A DNA stretch of 64,000 bases from Climacium dendroides (GCA_950106755.1 OX467082.1:33976001-34040000); one strand, 5' to 3'; counted from the stretch's first letter, positions 1 to 13,960 are shown. A program made the numbers and translations. The notes: a model not told the origin generated them from the letters alone.

Positions 1-24
1 TGGTGAAAGCATGTTGTAAAGAAC

Positions 25-1290
25 TCATTCTTCCTCCATTTTCAAGGTCCAATTGATGTAGGGAAGCTCTTTTTTTTTATTGTGATTCAATCGCTCAAAC
101 ATAGCATCCATGTCTCTCCAACATATAATTTTGGTAGACCCCTGTGCATGTTGATCAAACACAATCTTGAATTTCTCCAAAGAAGTTTGAATGGCATTGC
201 ATTCTTCATCTAACTTCATTGCCAATTTGCAAAGCCTTTGTATTACTCAAGATACTACAAAGGGTCTATCTTGCAATTCATGTACCTATGCCAATCATTG
301 AGACTCCACTTTACTCTTTAGCATGCATTTGTCCATGTCCACTGCTCGTTTTGATTGTTCCAACTCCAATTGAACAAGGACCTTTCCTTGCACTATAAGA
401 AACCTTTATTTTAGGTGACGAGCTTAATTTTTTTAAATGGATTTTAGGTGATGTCCAATGCAACAAATCCATGTTTTTATGTTAACAAAAACATCTATAT
501 AACATCAATATTGACATAAAAATATGGGTTGTTGCATTGAACATCACCTAAAATCCATTTAAAAAATTAGGCTCGTCACCTAAAACACAAATTCCTTATA
601 TTATTGGATTGCCTCATCTAAATTTTGCTTCAATTGTTCCAACTCAGGGGCTTTAGTTTGCATCGAAGCATCCACAAATGTTGGAGTAGTCTCACGAATG
701 GTGGGACGTATTGTCACTGCCCATTTATTGATATCCTCACCCTCATTTAAATCTTTGATGTTGTCCTTCATTGCTTTGGCCTTTTCAAAAGAAAAAGACA
801 AATTATCAAGGCTCTTTTGACTTTCATCTATGGATGGAATGTTGACATTGCCAGTGGTGGGCCTAGTTTGCACGAATTGTAGCACCTTCACTAATCTTGT
901 AACCTCCATTACATAAAACCAATGCAATTTTTTATTCTCCTCCAACCTTTGTGCTAGTTCCTCACATTGTGCCTTCAACTTCTCATTCTCTTCCTCAAAG
1001 ACAAACAATTGCTTTAAGTTATTCACCTTGTCATCAAGAAGTGTTACCACGGACTTGGTGAAATTCGTGAAAGCCAAGGAAACACTTAACAAATGAGGTG
1101 AAATTTTGGCCAATTCCGTTGCCATTTCTATAAACATCAATGACATTTCAGCTACATGTCAAGCTAAATATGTTAATGAGTAAGCGGTTTGAGCAAAATT
1201 GACTAATTCAGATCCACTTTCGGGGGGCCCATTAAAACTACCGGACTCATTGTGTGGTTTAGATTGTCTATGCTCTTCTTCAAATTTCTT
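25..1290 (-). pseudogene. Decayed coiled-coil ORF, split by a CACTA-type miniature element
   Basis: I do not recognise the family. The longest open part (1146 down to 604, about 180 codons) is rich in Glu, Lys, Gln and Leu, with a stretch (EEENEKLKAQCEELAQRL) typical of a coiled coil. Reading further upstream in the same frame to about 1290 gives more plausible protein sequence interrupted by one stop. Downstream the frame is broken by the 213-bp element at 391-603; if that element and one copy of its 3-bp target duplication are ignored, the frame runs on as DEAIQ-GKVLVQLELEQ into 387-25, where two further stops occur before a last open piece of 66 codons. The decay suggests an old retroelement accessory ORF or a gene fragment. 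No catalytic motif is visible. Confidence 0.5.
391..603. mobile_element. CACTA-like foldback miniature element (213 bp)
   Basis: The two halves are inverted copies of each other over roughly 90 bp per arm. Each arm contains TTTTAGGTGACGAGC followed inward by AAATGGATTTTAGGTGATGT. The left end reads CACTATAAGAAACC, close to the common plant CACTA (En/Spm) terminus; the right end is degenerate (TATTA in place of TAGTG). A 3-bp direct repeat TTG (388-390 and 604-606) fits the 3-bp target duplication of that superfamily. It interrupts the coiled-coil ORF. It has no coding capacity. Assignment to CACTA is inferred from ends and flank length only. Confidence 0.7.
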
Positions 1291-1597
1291 TCATCACTAA
1301 CAATGCTCCAACAAATCTTCTAGTTCCTTGACATTTAAAATATTATGCAATTGATACTTATCCTAAACAATTGATTTTATAGCCCCAATCCTCTAGCAAT
1401 CATCCAAAACCCTTTTCATTCAATGTTATGAACAAATGTATTCATCCAACAAAGTCAATTAAAAAAAATCATTCAACTCCATTCATCTCCTATCATCTCC
1501 ATTCATCCTCTTTAGGTACTATGTGCTTTTAGCCTAAACCATAGACATAAGCACCTTATGGTTTACAATTAGAGTTTTTTTACAAGTTCTTTTAAAA

Positions 1598-1655
1598 TTG
1601 CTCAAAGTTCATCACTCATTGCTCAACGTTCATCACTCATTGCTCAACGTTCAAT
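1598..1655. repeat. 21-bp tandem repeat, about 2.7 units
   Basis: Units at 1598, 1619 and 1640 read TTGCTCAA(A/C)GTTCATCACTCA. The third unit diverges after 15 bases. It is a local minisatellite with no evident function. Confidence 0.85.
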
Positions 1656-1659
1656 GCTT

Positions 1660-3860
1660 GTCGCTCCCTACTCATACTTTAGCAACCATGATTTCCATTT
1701 TACAAGCTTCTCTGAAGCGTGCTCTTGAAGACAAGTTTTCAAAAGCTTTAAACTACATGACTGACATTCCCCAAGCAAGTAATCCTGTTTGTGCCACATT
1801 TGATAATTTTTTTGCACAAAAAATGAACTCCCACAAGTTGCTTAAACTATTGTAGACCACATTCTTTTTTGAACATTCTCGTAGTATTTACACATCATCA
1901 TTACAAACTATGTGACAAATACAAGAGCATCTTAGATGTTCACCATGATAATCGATGCACAATACATTGATTCCAATTTTTAGATCACTTAACTTTTGGT
2001 GGTACTTGCAACATGTATTCCAATTTTTGAAACACCTCATCCACTATGGTTTCAGCTTATTACTTATTAGAAGATGTCAAGCTATACTTCAAGCTAGGCA
2101 TCCTTGCTTTGAAAATTGTATACAATTCTAGATGTGGAAGGAGCCACATTGTAATGTCAACTCATGAAACAAAAAAATTAAGTACACGAGATTGATGTAC
2201 CAATGTATGAACCCCTCATCACCACACCGGACTCACATATGTCTCAAGTCTAAACAATGCACAATACACCAAAAATGTCATCTCAAAATTGCTTTGCAAC
2301 TCATGATGATAAATGACTTGTCTACAAACATATATACAAAGGAATCATAAATACAAACGAATCATCTAGAAACTTAGAAAGGACTTTGTAATACAAAGGA
2401 CTCAATTACAAGCACCCTTAGCTCTTACAACAACACTTAGCACTTAGTCTTTAGTCAATGCACAAAAGACTCATCATAAAGGACCCAGCTCAAAATATAG
2501 AAAGGACTCACTACCACTTACGATACTTAGGACCTTGAGTTCATCCACAAAGGACTCATCAGTACTAAATAATCCATTACAAAGAAGTGGTCAACAATAA
2601 GGAATTCTACCACAATTGTACCAAAGAGTCACTAATAGTAAGAAATCCTCTTTAATGATACAAATAATCAACAGCAAAAAATTATACCCTAGAATACAAA
2701 AGTTACAAGGGACGAACAAAAAGGACTGATGGCTCTATATACATAAGGAGTAACAAAATAAGACCATAGTTGTAAGTAACTATATTTGATCAAAAAATAT
2801 AAGCGTATAATGACTGGCCAAGGACTCTCATCCATAGAATATGGAATTCACAAATTTTTAGTATATAGTACTTCAAAAGCATCAACTAAAAAGACCCTAA
2901 TTAACCACAAAGCACTCAAATTTTTTGACTATCTAAAAGACTACAAGCACAAAGCATACCAAAGACTAGTCCTCAAAGATTATAAGCACAAAGCACGGAC
3001 ATAGGCAATGCAATAGAAAGACCAACAAAGAATAAGAAAATACTAGTAAACTCACCTTAAATACTTGAAGGTAGTGAGTAGGGTGCTCATCATATTCATT
3101 TACTCCAATCTAATGTTTGATAATATCTATACAATTTGGAGAAATTATGGTTTTTAAAATCCAAAAGTTGATGACTAACCTTTCCTTCAAATCAAGTAGT
3201 ACATCGGGCCAATGCATAGATCAGTAATTGAGCCAAAATGCATTTTGTTGAATATCTAGTACCAATTGTCTGTCCATAAGATTTCTCCTATCCACCCCTA
3301 CCTAATCAACAATTCCCCTATTACTTCCCACATTTGAAAAAGATACAAGTGTGCAAACAATATCCTTGGCCATGACAATTTTAGACTCTTTGACTTCTAT
3401 CAAGTGATCTATCATACCCCCTTTCAAGTTACTTAGAACTGAATGTTTAAGTTTAATTTTGATAGGGTCAACTAAGAAATCAAATAGCATCCAACGAGCA
3501 ATTCTTGCCCAAGAAACTTCTCAATTGTCAAGTGTTGCGCAATTGGATCATAGCTTCTTAGACAATTAGCAACTATGATGGCAAATTCTTCAGCCAAATA
3601 TGCACTAATACAATTCATTGTATGATTAGAGGCATCAAAATGTCTTAAAGAGTTAAAGGTGTACTTTCCATTGTTGCATCTATAGTAGAATCCTCAGATT
3701 CCCATATTAGAGCCTCAAAATCTTGTAAAAGCATTTTTCAAGCTCTACATCAATGTATTTTTTTTCTCTAATATTAGCATTTTTCTTCTGAGTGTAATCT
3801 ATTGGATATGTACCTACAACAAAGAAATATTTGGATATATATAGAAACCGCAAGATACAA
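1660..3860. other. AT-rich stretch with degenerate AAAGGACTCA repeats, no gene
   Basis: Short ORFs here are compositional. Between about 2,330 and 2,730 the words AAAGGACTCA / AAAGACTCAT recur at irregular spacing, and at 2,937-3,000 a 25-30 bp unit (ACTACAAGCACAAAGCA) is repeated about twice. It looks like an old, decayed satellite-like array. I see no gene. Confidence 0.4.
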
Positions 3861-4690
3861 ACCTAAAGCCAAGAGTCTTCCCAATCTTGGAATTTAGGAA
3901 CACCTAAACAATAAAACCCTAAGCAAAATTTTCCATAAAAGAAATATATATATTGAGTCACCAATAGCACTTTGAAAATGTTGAAAGAAACCAACATGAA
4001 AATTTGCAATATACAAGACAAAACTACCACAAGTATAGCAATCAACGTATTGAATTCGTAAGCTTGGAATCCATGAGTACTTTCTAAAACCTGTGCAAAG
4101 GCCAACAATAAGTCCTTAGGGTGTGCTATAAAATGCATTTGAACTTTGGAATTTAGAACAATACTTATGCTCAATATCAATACAAGACAAAAAAAATACT
4201 CAAAGTCCTCCCATTTGGGATTTTAATAAGAGAAGCCCCTAAACATACAAAAAAGTGCTACAGTTAAAATTTTGAAATGAACTTTAAATATTACAATCCC
4301 TTTGCTTAGTGTCTGCACCTAATATCTAAATATTCAATGTCAATTCCTTCCATATTCCATTTTCAAAATAATCTAAGATTAATACACTAATATGCGCTAG
4401 AGTTTGAACTTCAAAATGAACTTTCTACACCCTAAATCACTTGTCCTTAGTATATACACAGGATGAGGCACAAGACACCATAATACCTAAAAGTCCTTCT
4501 ATTTCGGCTATTCAAAACAATAGGTGATGTCCTCACAAAGAAGTGCTAGGGTTTGAACTTGGAAATTATTTGCTAACACTATTAACACTTGTACTTAGTC
4601 AATGTATAGGACGCCTTGGACCTATAATTCCTTTCATTTCTAATAATCAAAATAATAGGTGATAAACACCAAATTGTACTATAATGTATG
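3860..4690. repeat. Degenerate long-period tandem repeat (period about 140-150 bp)
   Basis: The phrase GTGCTA(C/G)(A/G)GTTxxAACTTxxAAAT recurs at about 4,253, 4,391 and 4,541. It is preceded each time by a block containing AAGTCCTxC(C/T)ATTT and a short AATAGG/AAGAG segment. An earlier, more diverged unit appears to start near 3,870. Copies are about 60-70 percent similar by eye. Small ORFs in this stretch follow the repeat and are not credible genes. Confidence 0.45.
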
Positions 4691-6097
4691 TGCCTATAGA
4701 GTGTAAGACACAACCCTGATCTCAAAGGCCCCCCAACCTAGAAAGCTACCAAACACTGTAGCACATAGAACAAATCTCTAACACAAATAGCAAAGACATC
4801 GCACAAAATTGTAGATCCTAAATCTTTTCCAACCTCAAAGTCTACAACTTCATTTTGCCTAACCAAAAGCAAGAAATTACATCAATGTACTTTGTCACGG
4901 CATGAATATTGAGGCAATGTTGATACACCTTTTCCCATTGCTTTGTCACACAAAATTTGAAGAAACTCAATCTACTATTGCAAATGATGGTAGGCGCTAA
5001 TGCAACTTCAACCTAAACAACATTTGGAATACCAAGGCTACTAATAAATCATTGCTCAATTGCACTTAATCCAATCCTAAACCCAGAAGCTAACAACAAT
5101 ATGCAACAAGAAAGCTGGCAACAATGCAAAACAAAATGCTTACCCTATATCACAATTCAAATTGAATGGTCGAGATGCTACCATGAATCCAAAATAATTA
5201 GGATTTGTCAATCATGAAGATGAATAGTTTATAGACATTAGTGATCATCCACCAAAGTCTAAACCCTACATGTTGCTCTATAGCTCCTCAAACAAAGTTC
5301 CTACATTATGGAAAAGCACCATTCTACATCCAATTTTGCATAACTTTCATCCATTTTTTTGCTTATTAAGCACATTAAACACTAGTTACATGTGGATATT
5401 TTTCCTTAATTAAGATGAAATGATGACATCATAAACTATACAATGTTCCAACATGACACTATAATATTTAAAATTAGTGAGGCATGTATTTTTTGGACAA
5501 ATCCAAGTGAATTTAAACTCCACAATCAATAATGGTCCACAAAAAAGAGTGGTTACAACATAATTGGCTCCTATTACCTCATTTGAATCCTTATAATATT
5601 TTATTATAAAATCTTATTCTATCTTGTACAATATTACTAGTTCTCCATTTTGCTTGTATTCTCCACCAACTACTATAATAGTCATACATTTAGTCTCGTA
5701 TATTAAAAAAATTGTACACGTGATTGTAAATTGTTTATGCCTATGTGAATGGAAAACATACATTACGCCTATTCCACACCTCTTCTACTAAATTATCACT
5801 AAAGTGGTATTTTAGAGGTATCAATACAAAATCCTCTACAATTGCAAAACTACAAAATCTCTTAAATAAATGTTTTAAAAAAATTACAAAGCTATCATAT
5901 TTTAGAGCAAATTTATTCCTATGCAAAGTGTGGTAAAGTACAAAATAGAATATTGCTTATTTAAATCTAAAGTAAATCACTATCTAATATGATCAATATT
6001 ACTATGAATCTTCAAACTATCATGTTGATTAATGTTGTTAATGTTGTTATTGATTGATACTAAATGTTTACATTTTTCTAGTCTTAACCCTATGGTC
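4691..6097. other. AT-rich intergenic stretch, nothing recognised
   Basis: No convincing ORF, RNA gene or repeat boundary was seen. The overlapping 60-codon ORFs on both strands around 5,741-5,936 are mutual shadows in AT-rich sequence. Confidence 0.4.
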
Positions 6098-6101
6098 TTA
6101 A

Positions 6102-6496
6102 CTCCTAAAAGACCAAGGCATATTTCAAACAAAAATTGTCAAAAGCTGCCATCTTTTAGGGTAGTGTGACAAAAATTATCTAAAAAAAAAATGAAGTTCA
6201 ATTGTACAAATTTGTACTAGATTACTATAGGAATTGAATGTGTAGAAAAAATTAATAAACTTTCACTACACAAATTGAAAGATTATAATGTTTGAAGCTA
6301 AAAAATAATTTGCCCTTGTTCAATAGGGCCAGTAGACTTTTAACTTCTAGATAAAGATTTTTGTACTATGCCCACCGAGGGGTACCTTTTCACACCTTGT
6401 ATCAAAATTTCATGAAAATATGACCAAAATTGACTTTAAGCACAACATCTCAATATTTCTTACATATTGTTGATCAGTCACTCAGTACTTTAGAGG
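6102..6496. mobile_element. TTAA-flanked terminal-inverted-repeat element (395 bp)
   Basis: The left end reads TTAA-CTCCTAAAAGACCAAGG and the right end GTACTTTAGAGG-TTAA, so both ends carry TTAA and an inverted CTCTAAAG/CTCCTAAA core. It resembles the other TTAA elements of this window in its ends but not inside. There is no ORF. Confidence 0.5.
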
Positions 6497-6500
6497 TTAA

Positions 6501-8985
6501 ACACTCAGGTCTATTTACTAAAATACATAAAGATTCTATAGAAAAACTTTATTGTAAGCAATTGAACTAGGAAATTGATAAATTGACCCCTAACTTAAAA
6601 TTGTAGAGTGTCAATTATTTGAATTAGAATTATAATCATGATTAGAAAGGATAAGAGGATTTTTAATTCACATTGCATCTTTAATTTGGAAGGTCACAAA
6701 AATTAATGTCTCTTTACATGATTTGCATAAAAGAGTAGTTTGTTTTATTTTTATATTAAGAATGCTTGGATATCATGTATGCATTTCATTCAACAAATTT
6801 TCTTATCTATGCAAAACAACATTAATTTGATTATTTTTTATGGCCTCTCAAGTTGGAGGTATGAGTGAAATCAACTAGAAACTATAAACATAAGTTAAAT
6901 CAATAATTGTCATTAATCCAAAATTATAAAATCTCCCCATAAAATTTAGATAATGAGCATTTTACTTTTTTACTTCTAAAATACCATTTTCTATTCTTTT
7001 GTTGTAGAACAACCTTGAACTTAACTCATAAAACAATAAGACTTGTGTTGGAAGTGTAATCATGATTCTTAGCTTCAATATTGATTTTTTGACTAATGAG
7101 TAATGAGGCATGTCTTTATGTTAATTCATGATTCTAAGCTTGTTTTTTCCTATTAAGGCTATACACAATAGCAAAGGTCTACAACTTTGGACCCAATTAG
7201 CATATAGACCCAATTCTTTGCGCAATATAGAATTTAGATTCTACTTTGATTGCAATCTAATTGGCAAGTTGTACTAAAATTTAGAGTTATGATTACCTTA
7301 AAGACTTCGTAGCTCTTATTTTGAGTTTTAGTATTATGAGTACCCATTTAGTCACTTGGGACTCATAAATTGTTTTTTTTGGATTTTATTAGTTTTGAGT
7401 ATAGTTTTATATACAAAAAGCTCAAAAAAGAGCAAATAACCAAAATAGAGTAAATAACCAAAATAGAGATGTCACATATCAATATAACAGTTGGTCCTAA
7501 ATAGAGCATTTTTTTTAATTATAACCAAATCCCGCATGTAGATAGGGTAGAAACCCAGAAATTGTACAAAATAAGCGTGTTTAGTAGAAATTGTCCAACT
7601 TGTTTAAACTTGCCTTTCTGTAACAAATACAAACTAAATTGATTTGAGGGAACTATGTGAGAACCCTAATTTAGATTTCCAAAAAGAGGTTTCAGTGTCC
7701 CATTCCATCGGTGAAATAGTAGAAATTCCAATTGTTAGCTTATAGGTGAAGAAAACTCAAAATGAATCTGAGAAGAGCATCTACAACCTAAGTATGGTGA
7801 CTTGAATCGGAAATCATGCCAGGAGTCCAATGGCACAATCAGTTCATCAAGATTCCCTTCCATTTAGAAGATTATTTAGTTAAAGGAGATAGCAAAATTT
7901 GATTCTCCTTCTTCAAATGTGTAAAGTAAAAATATGAGCTTGCACATCTCTTCTAGGATTCCATGAGAGATTCTTCGGTTTTTTCTTATCTCCAAAAGAT
8001 TTTTTCCCAAGCGGTCAACTACTGAAAGCCATGATGAAAAATTCTTAGAAATTACCCAAGTTGCAATAAAATCTCACTAAAAATTATTATAGTTTTTTTA
8101 TATTAATAATGAGCTCCAAATTTTTTTGTGGCATTCCAATAGTTAAAAGACTCAAAATTGACAAGATCCTCCAAGATTAACAAAATTGAAGATTAAACGT
8201 GGAGTTGACCGATGTATTAGGAGCATACGAAATCAGATTGAGGTAAAAGCGGGGTCTTTTCTTACTCCCTTACACCTAGTAAAGAGTCTAAGCTAATTAC
8301 TTTTCATATAAAAGTTGATCTCCAAAAGTTGAATTTTTATCCATTTTGGATTGTTTAGTTAACATTAAAAATCTTTGTAGTTTTGACATAAGATAAAGGG
8401 AAGGGGGCTCTTTCGGACTAAAAATGACCTTCTAAAGCCAATGGCATAATCCATTTGTGATTTGGAATCTTTCTCCAAAAATTAGAGTTTTGAACCAACA
8501 TAGAAAGTCAAAAACTTAGAATTAGGATAAAAATCTTAGGTGATAAGATTATCTTGTAGGAATTGGGGGGAATGAGGCCTTTAAAAAAGTATATAAGAGC
8601 TCTCATTTTTCTCTCAAATCACCCCTTTTTATTAATTGGTGACCATTTTGGCACCTTATACACGTTGGTCCATCGATTGACCTATTGAACCAATATTTTG
8701 GTTTCAAATTGTATATGTGGTGTTTTTTGAGCTCTATTGTTTTCTTTTCCAAACTTTAAAGGACTTAAGGGGTCCCTTCAAATCTTGGCTTTTGGTTTGA
8801 TAGCTTGTACTTGCTTTGATTATTTTGTTAAAATTGTGTTTACAAATCTTTTGAGTCACTAATCTTAAAGATTTTCCTCACCGTACTTTGGCGATGCCAC
8901 TTTGGGGGAAATTTTAAAGTTCCATGTTGATCCTTGATTAGTATTTTCAAAAATTGTGTTAGTTTGAGTGGGATTTGTCTTGATT
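6501..8985. other. AT-rich intergenic stretch
   Basis: No gene was recognised. A short tandem AAATAACCAAAATAGAGT occurs twice near 7,432-7,470. Runs of T and A are frequent. Confidence 0.35.
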
Positions 8986-8989
8986 TGGT

Positions 8990-9265
8990 TTCATACAATA
9001 AAGCTTTGACTTTGTGCAAATAAAAATTGTATTAGAATTTTAGAGTTTTTCAGAACCAGGACAAAGTTTTGACTTTGGGTCTTTAGAGTTTAATAGAATT
9101 TAGAGTATTTCACAATCAACAACAAAGCTTTGACTCTGGGAATTCGTGAAATTGTTTAAAATTCTGGTATGTGAAAAAATCATAGCGAAGCTTTGACTTT
9201 GAGAGATTCAAAAGTGATAGAAATTTAGAATATTTTAAAAATGACGGCGGAGCTTTGAAACTAGG
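8990..9265. repeat. Imperfect tandem repeat, period about 62 bp
   Basis: The word AAAG(C/T)TTTGACTxTG recurs near 9,001, 9,063, 9,124, 9,188 and, degenerate, 9,250. It is separated each time by a similar TTAGAATTTxAGAGTTTTTCA-type spacer. An ORF on the opposite strand (9,322-9,116) simply reads through the repeat. Confidence 0.6.
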
Positions 9266-9540
9266 AAGTCTTAGAAATTTCCAAACTAGCTTGTCTTGCC
9301 ATCTCACCAAGTTAAGTTTCAAAAACTCTTAGTGTCAAATTCTCCCTAGAAGTGTGAATGTAAAATTCCAAGAGAAATTGAGCCTCAATTAGTGAATTGC
9401 ATCATTGTAAGAAAATTAGTGGCTACACCTTTAAAATCACACTTTAGTGTGGTACAAAATTGTGTCCTTTAGAAGTCCAAGTGGTAAATTAGAAAAAACC
9501 TAGAACAAGGCCGAACTAAAACCAAGGCTGGACACTAAGG

Positions 9541-9765
9541 TTGGGTATGGAAATTGTTGATACCCAGGTACAGAGACTGGTATCGGAGACATTCAGGTAC
9601 GGAGCTACGGGTACCAAGAATACCGGAAACAGAGTTGCGGTCAAGAATGACCAAGAATGGAGTTATAGTCGAGAACGCCTAGGAACGGAGATGCAGTCAA
9701 GAACAGAGTGTAGTTGGCTGGACAGTATGGACAGTGTGGACAATAAGGCTAAACAATGGAGGTTC
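9541..9765. other. GC-richer patch of short purine-rich words in AT-rich surroundings
   Basis: About 220 bp with near-even base composition, made of recurring GGTACGGAG / GGTACCAAG / GGAACGGAG-like words. It is open in one plus frame (85 codons), but the repeated words produce a repetitive, serine/threonine/glutamate-rich product and I do not regard it as a gene. It may be part of an older transposon. Confidence 0.3.
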
Positions 9766-9799
9766 ATGCCATATAGTCATTTTAATTTTTTTTTTTAAA

Positions 9800-12700
9800 C
9801 TTATCTTTGAAAGAACAAAACTTACCTTAACAAGAAAACAAAACTAAACATAGAATAATAGAATAGAAGTAATCTAGAGAAATAGAATAGAGAAGTGTAG
9901 AAACAATAGAAACTCATTCACAACTCTTCATTTCTATAAATTCAATTAGAAAGGGGAAAAAGAAAATAGAATAGCATTTAGAACCTTGTCACCTTTCAAA
10001 ACACTCAAACTAGTTTACAATTTGCAAAGAAATCATAGAAGGAAGAGAGAAGAATTGTAGTTTAAAATAGAAGTTTGAAGGGACAATTAGATTTGAAATA
10101 TGAAATGACATTTAGAAGATTAGAAGTATAGATTAAGTGAAAATCTAGGGAGGTGTTTAGAACCACAAAGTTTTTAGAGGATAAAATAATAATTGACTTA
10201 AAAGATAGCAGTTCAAGGGTCAACTATTATTTGGAATTTGGTGCAATTATTTCATGGTATAAGTCAAAAATTGGAATAGGCAAAATAATTGAAATGGAAG
10301 AGAGTGAAGGAAAAAGAAGAGGAGATAAGGAAAAACAAACAAAGATTTAAAGAAATTAGGAATTAGAAGTGTATTTAAAACCTTTCTTTAACCGTAAGCA
10401 AAAATTACCAACCAAGTTCGGAAGATGGAGGATGATGGGGCATTTGAAGATGCATACAACTACCTCAACGACGAACCCAACTCCAAAGTAAAGTGCTAAA
10501 GTCTTCCTTTACTTTTGAATTATTGAAAATAGACCAATTTATCATGTGACCGAATTACCAATGAGATTCAAAATATGAAGAATAAGTCTTTGTTCAAATT
10601 CAATGAGATCAAATGGTAGAATTTGTGTAGAGGTTTTCAAAACCATATTACACTTAGAAATCGGAGTCAAATCAAGAAAAATATGTCTGAATCAAGTTTA
10701 GGAATCAAAATGAATGAGAATTAGTTAATTTCATTCAAGAGGAACGAAAATGGAAATATAATTAGAAAACAAAATCAAAAAGTAAAGAGAAAAAGTAAAA
10801 ATAGATTTCAAATCGTCAATTACAAGAAAACGATGGATGAAATTTAGAATTACCGATTAGCGATCAAACTTCAGCCATTCATAACTTTTGCTCAGAGAGT
10901 CCAAATCAATAATTTCTTAACAATTTGGATAGGTAACATGGAGACCTACAAGGATCCAAAATTATAAGTCCAAAATTAATAAGTTGAAAGAAGAAGTCCC
11001 ATACCATAGGAATCAAGTAGGAACTAGATTAGAATCTTTTGAAAACAGTTAAGTAAATAGTTAGAAGGAGCATGCAAAAGGAGAGGTTTAAAGGAGCTCA
11101 AAACTATGTTACACTTTAAAAAAAGACTAAAAAACAAAGGAGATATAACAAGATGAAGTTACAAAATGAATTTAGTTGAAAAATTAAAAAAAGGATCTAA
11201 AGAGGACGAAACTTGAATTCCAATTACCAACTAAACCCTTAAAATAGATTTAGTAAAGTCTTTGAATTTTAAGAACTTAAAAAAGATTCATTACTTGGGA
11301 GGTACAGTGGACCAACGTTAAAACACCCATATTATAAGAACCAACATAAGAACCTGGTTGTATTTGCTCATTTACTAAATGTGGGTAAATAAACACTCAC
11401 AAGTGTCATTATTATATGTAAAAAAACATTTTATATGATGACATTACCATTTAGCACCAATTAGGCATGTGTCACCAAATTCTTAGACTAATTTTTTGGT
11501 GCACTGACACCCCATTTTCTACTAAAGCATGCTAATCTATTATTACCACTATTTACAATTCAATATAGTTGTTATTATTAAACATAAATTCTTTTTATTG
11601 AATTTTATTGGTATTTAAAGGAAGATTCCAGTGCACTTTAACAAGCATTATTTAGACTCCCTATAAATAAGTTACGAATAATCAAAGTATTGTATCTTGA
11701 TGTACTAAAATTAACATTGGGCTCTAATAGCCTCTTATATTTTCATTGTGTGCATCTATTATATTGACTACGTAGTGTGATGACCTTTGTCACGACTCCT
11801 ATCATGTCTTATTTAGGAAAATTATCATCCAATTATTTCATCTGATATTCATGATGAAATCCAAAGTGTGAGAAGCATTCCTCTTATTTGTTAAATGTAC
11901 ACACATTTCCCCTATTTCTTGCCTTTGCTTACATATATATATATACTAGTCTTGTATAATCAATATTTGAGTTTTAGTGACTTTTTTTGATAGGTATTGT
12001 ACTTTGGATAGTGTTGATTATGAGTATCCATATCTTAGTGAAGATCTCCAAATTAAAATAAAAAATAGAGTATTGTTTCTTTCCCTAAGTTCATCCTTTG
12101 GTTGGGATATTCATAACATTATTTAACTAACTTTGAATTCCTCCCAAGATGGGAATATTCCTTCTAGGGATCCTTGTGGAGGTTTGTATCTAAATTAGGA
12201 AGCACCACTAATTGGCTAGGTTGGCACTTCTATTGACTAGATGTTGAAGGGTCTCCCAAGATTTGGAGGGAATAAAAGGGGACCCCCTGTTATTGCTTAA
12301 TGATATTATATTGAATTTTTCTTTGCCTTCAATGAAACTACTTCATTTGTATAAAATTGAAAATTAAAATTAAAATGGGGCATTGGCACTTTTCTTTAGA
12401 AATATTGTTTAGAGGCCATGATTCCCATGAAGAAGCATTATGGCTTGAGATAACAAAAGTTGCAAATAAATAAATAAATTTGTTTTACCTTAATGACGTG
12501 TTACATAATAAATATCAATTTAAGTATTTGAGTGGATAGTCACTAAATGTGCCAAAGCCTCAACAAACTTGAAGCTTGGAAGTATCCTTATTTAAGTAAT
12601 TTTTTAATTTAATATCTCAAAATTTAATGTTTCAAATATTGGTATTGATTCAAATTGTCACCAAAAAATATGGGATAATTAGTATCTTTATCAACATCCA

Positions 12701-13960
12701 TATTTGTACCTTATTTGTACCTTATTTGTATGTGTATATATATCCATATTTGTACAAGTATAAATATTACTATGTATAAATATCCATACTCATGTATGTA
12801 TTTATATATGTATTTGTAGTTTTATACAAATATACGATTGCCTTGTCTAGGTGGCCCCCTGGCTCATTCTTATTTTATTTCTCTCTAAAGTTTGCCTCCA
12901 ATTCCTTAACCTTGAAATATTGCTAAGAAAGCAAAATTAATGTCCTTTGGAGGCCTTCACCTAAGATCATAAGATAGAAAAAAATGTGTTTTCATCCAAT
13001 TTTTTTTAAAGTTGTTTGAATACATTTTCCATGAACAATTTTGTAAATTCCATCATTATAGTATTATTGACTTTTCTAAAAAATTTGAAGATGAATCCAC
13101 AAATCACCCTTTTAGTATATTTTAGTCATTTCTTGCTATTTATTCTTGATGTGAATTTGAGCCATAAAAATGATATTTCTTGAATTTGAATCCAACTAAT
13201 TAAAAAATCATATCAAGTGTTGTTTTTTACTCCAATTTGAAATTTTGAAAATTCATAATTCAATATTTCAATATTTTGTAGCCATATGAACTTTGGGCCT
13301 ATAAACATGGATTGTTGGTTTTCTAATTTTAAAGTGACATAGTAACTGAGTTTATACCATGATATTATACACTATAATATATATCTATAGTGAAATTTTT
13401 ATTTTTTCTAGTATTTTATATAATCCTTTTTTGATATGATTTTTCTTCTTTTTTTTCTAAAAAATTTCACAATAATTTCAAATTTTCCCCCCCAAAATTG
13501 GAAATTTTATGAATTGTAGTAGACGTATGACTTCATCTCCAAAAACTAATTGATATGTATATTTATTTTTACTTGCAATAATGGTAGTGCACAAAGTTAG
13601 CGATGGACAATAAGGCTTGAAATCAATGGTCATCAATGGGTCTATCCTATCCAAGTTTCTTAGAACTGACTAAAATTTGCTTCATTGCTATTTTAATTTT
13701 TCAGTAGCTCAATGTACATTGGAGAAAATCCTTGAAAAAATTAGATTTCAGCCAACACTACAACAAACAATAGGATTTGATAACCAATTTGCAACTTCCT
13801 CCACATTGGAATTAACATCTATTTAGTCAATTTTGTGGTTACAGTACTCCCAATAATCCTTTACAACTTGCAAAATCCTTTCGTTTCTATTTTTTTAATA
13901 CTACTCACTCTCAAGGTAGCCAAAGGTGATGCCTATTTATCTTGAAGGTAGCATATTGCT
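9800..13960. other. AT-rich intergenic stretch with simple repeats
   Basis: No gene was seen. It includes a (TA)n run near 11,935 and a TATTTGTACC/ATATGTATTTATA low-complexity block at 12,690-12,835. Confidence 0.4.

Noticed and set aside
1598..1655. Short regular repeats as a CRISPR-like array
   Set aside because: Direct tandem units without spacers, in a eukaryotic genome.
3863..4180. 105-codon minus ORF with hydrophobic stretches
   Set aside because: It lies in a degenerate tandem repeat, and its hydrophobicity is typical of AT-rich chance ORFs.
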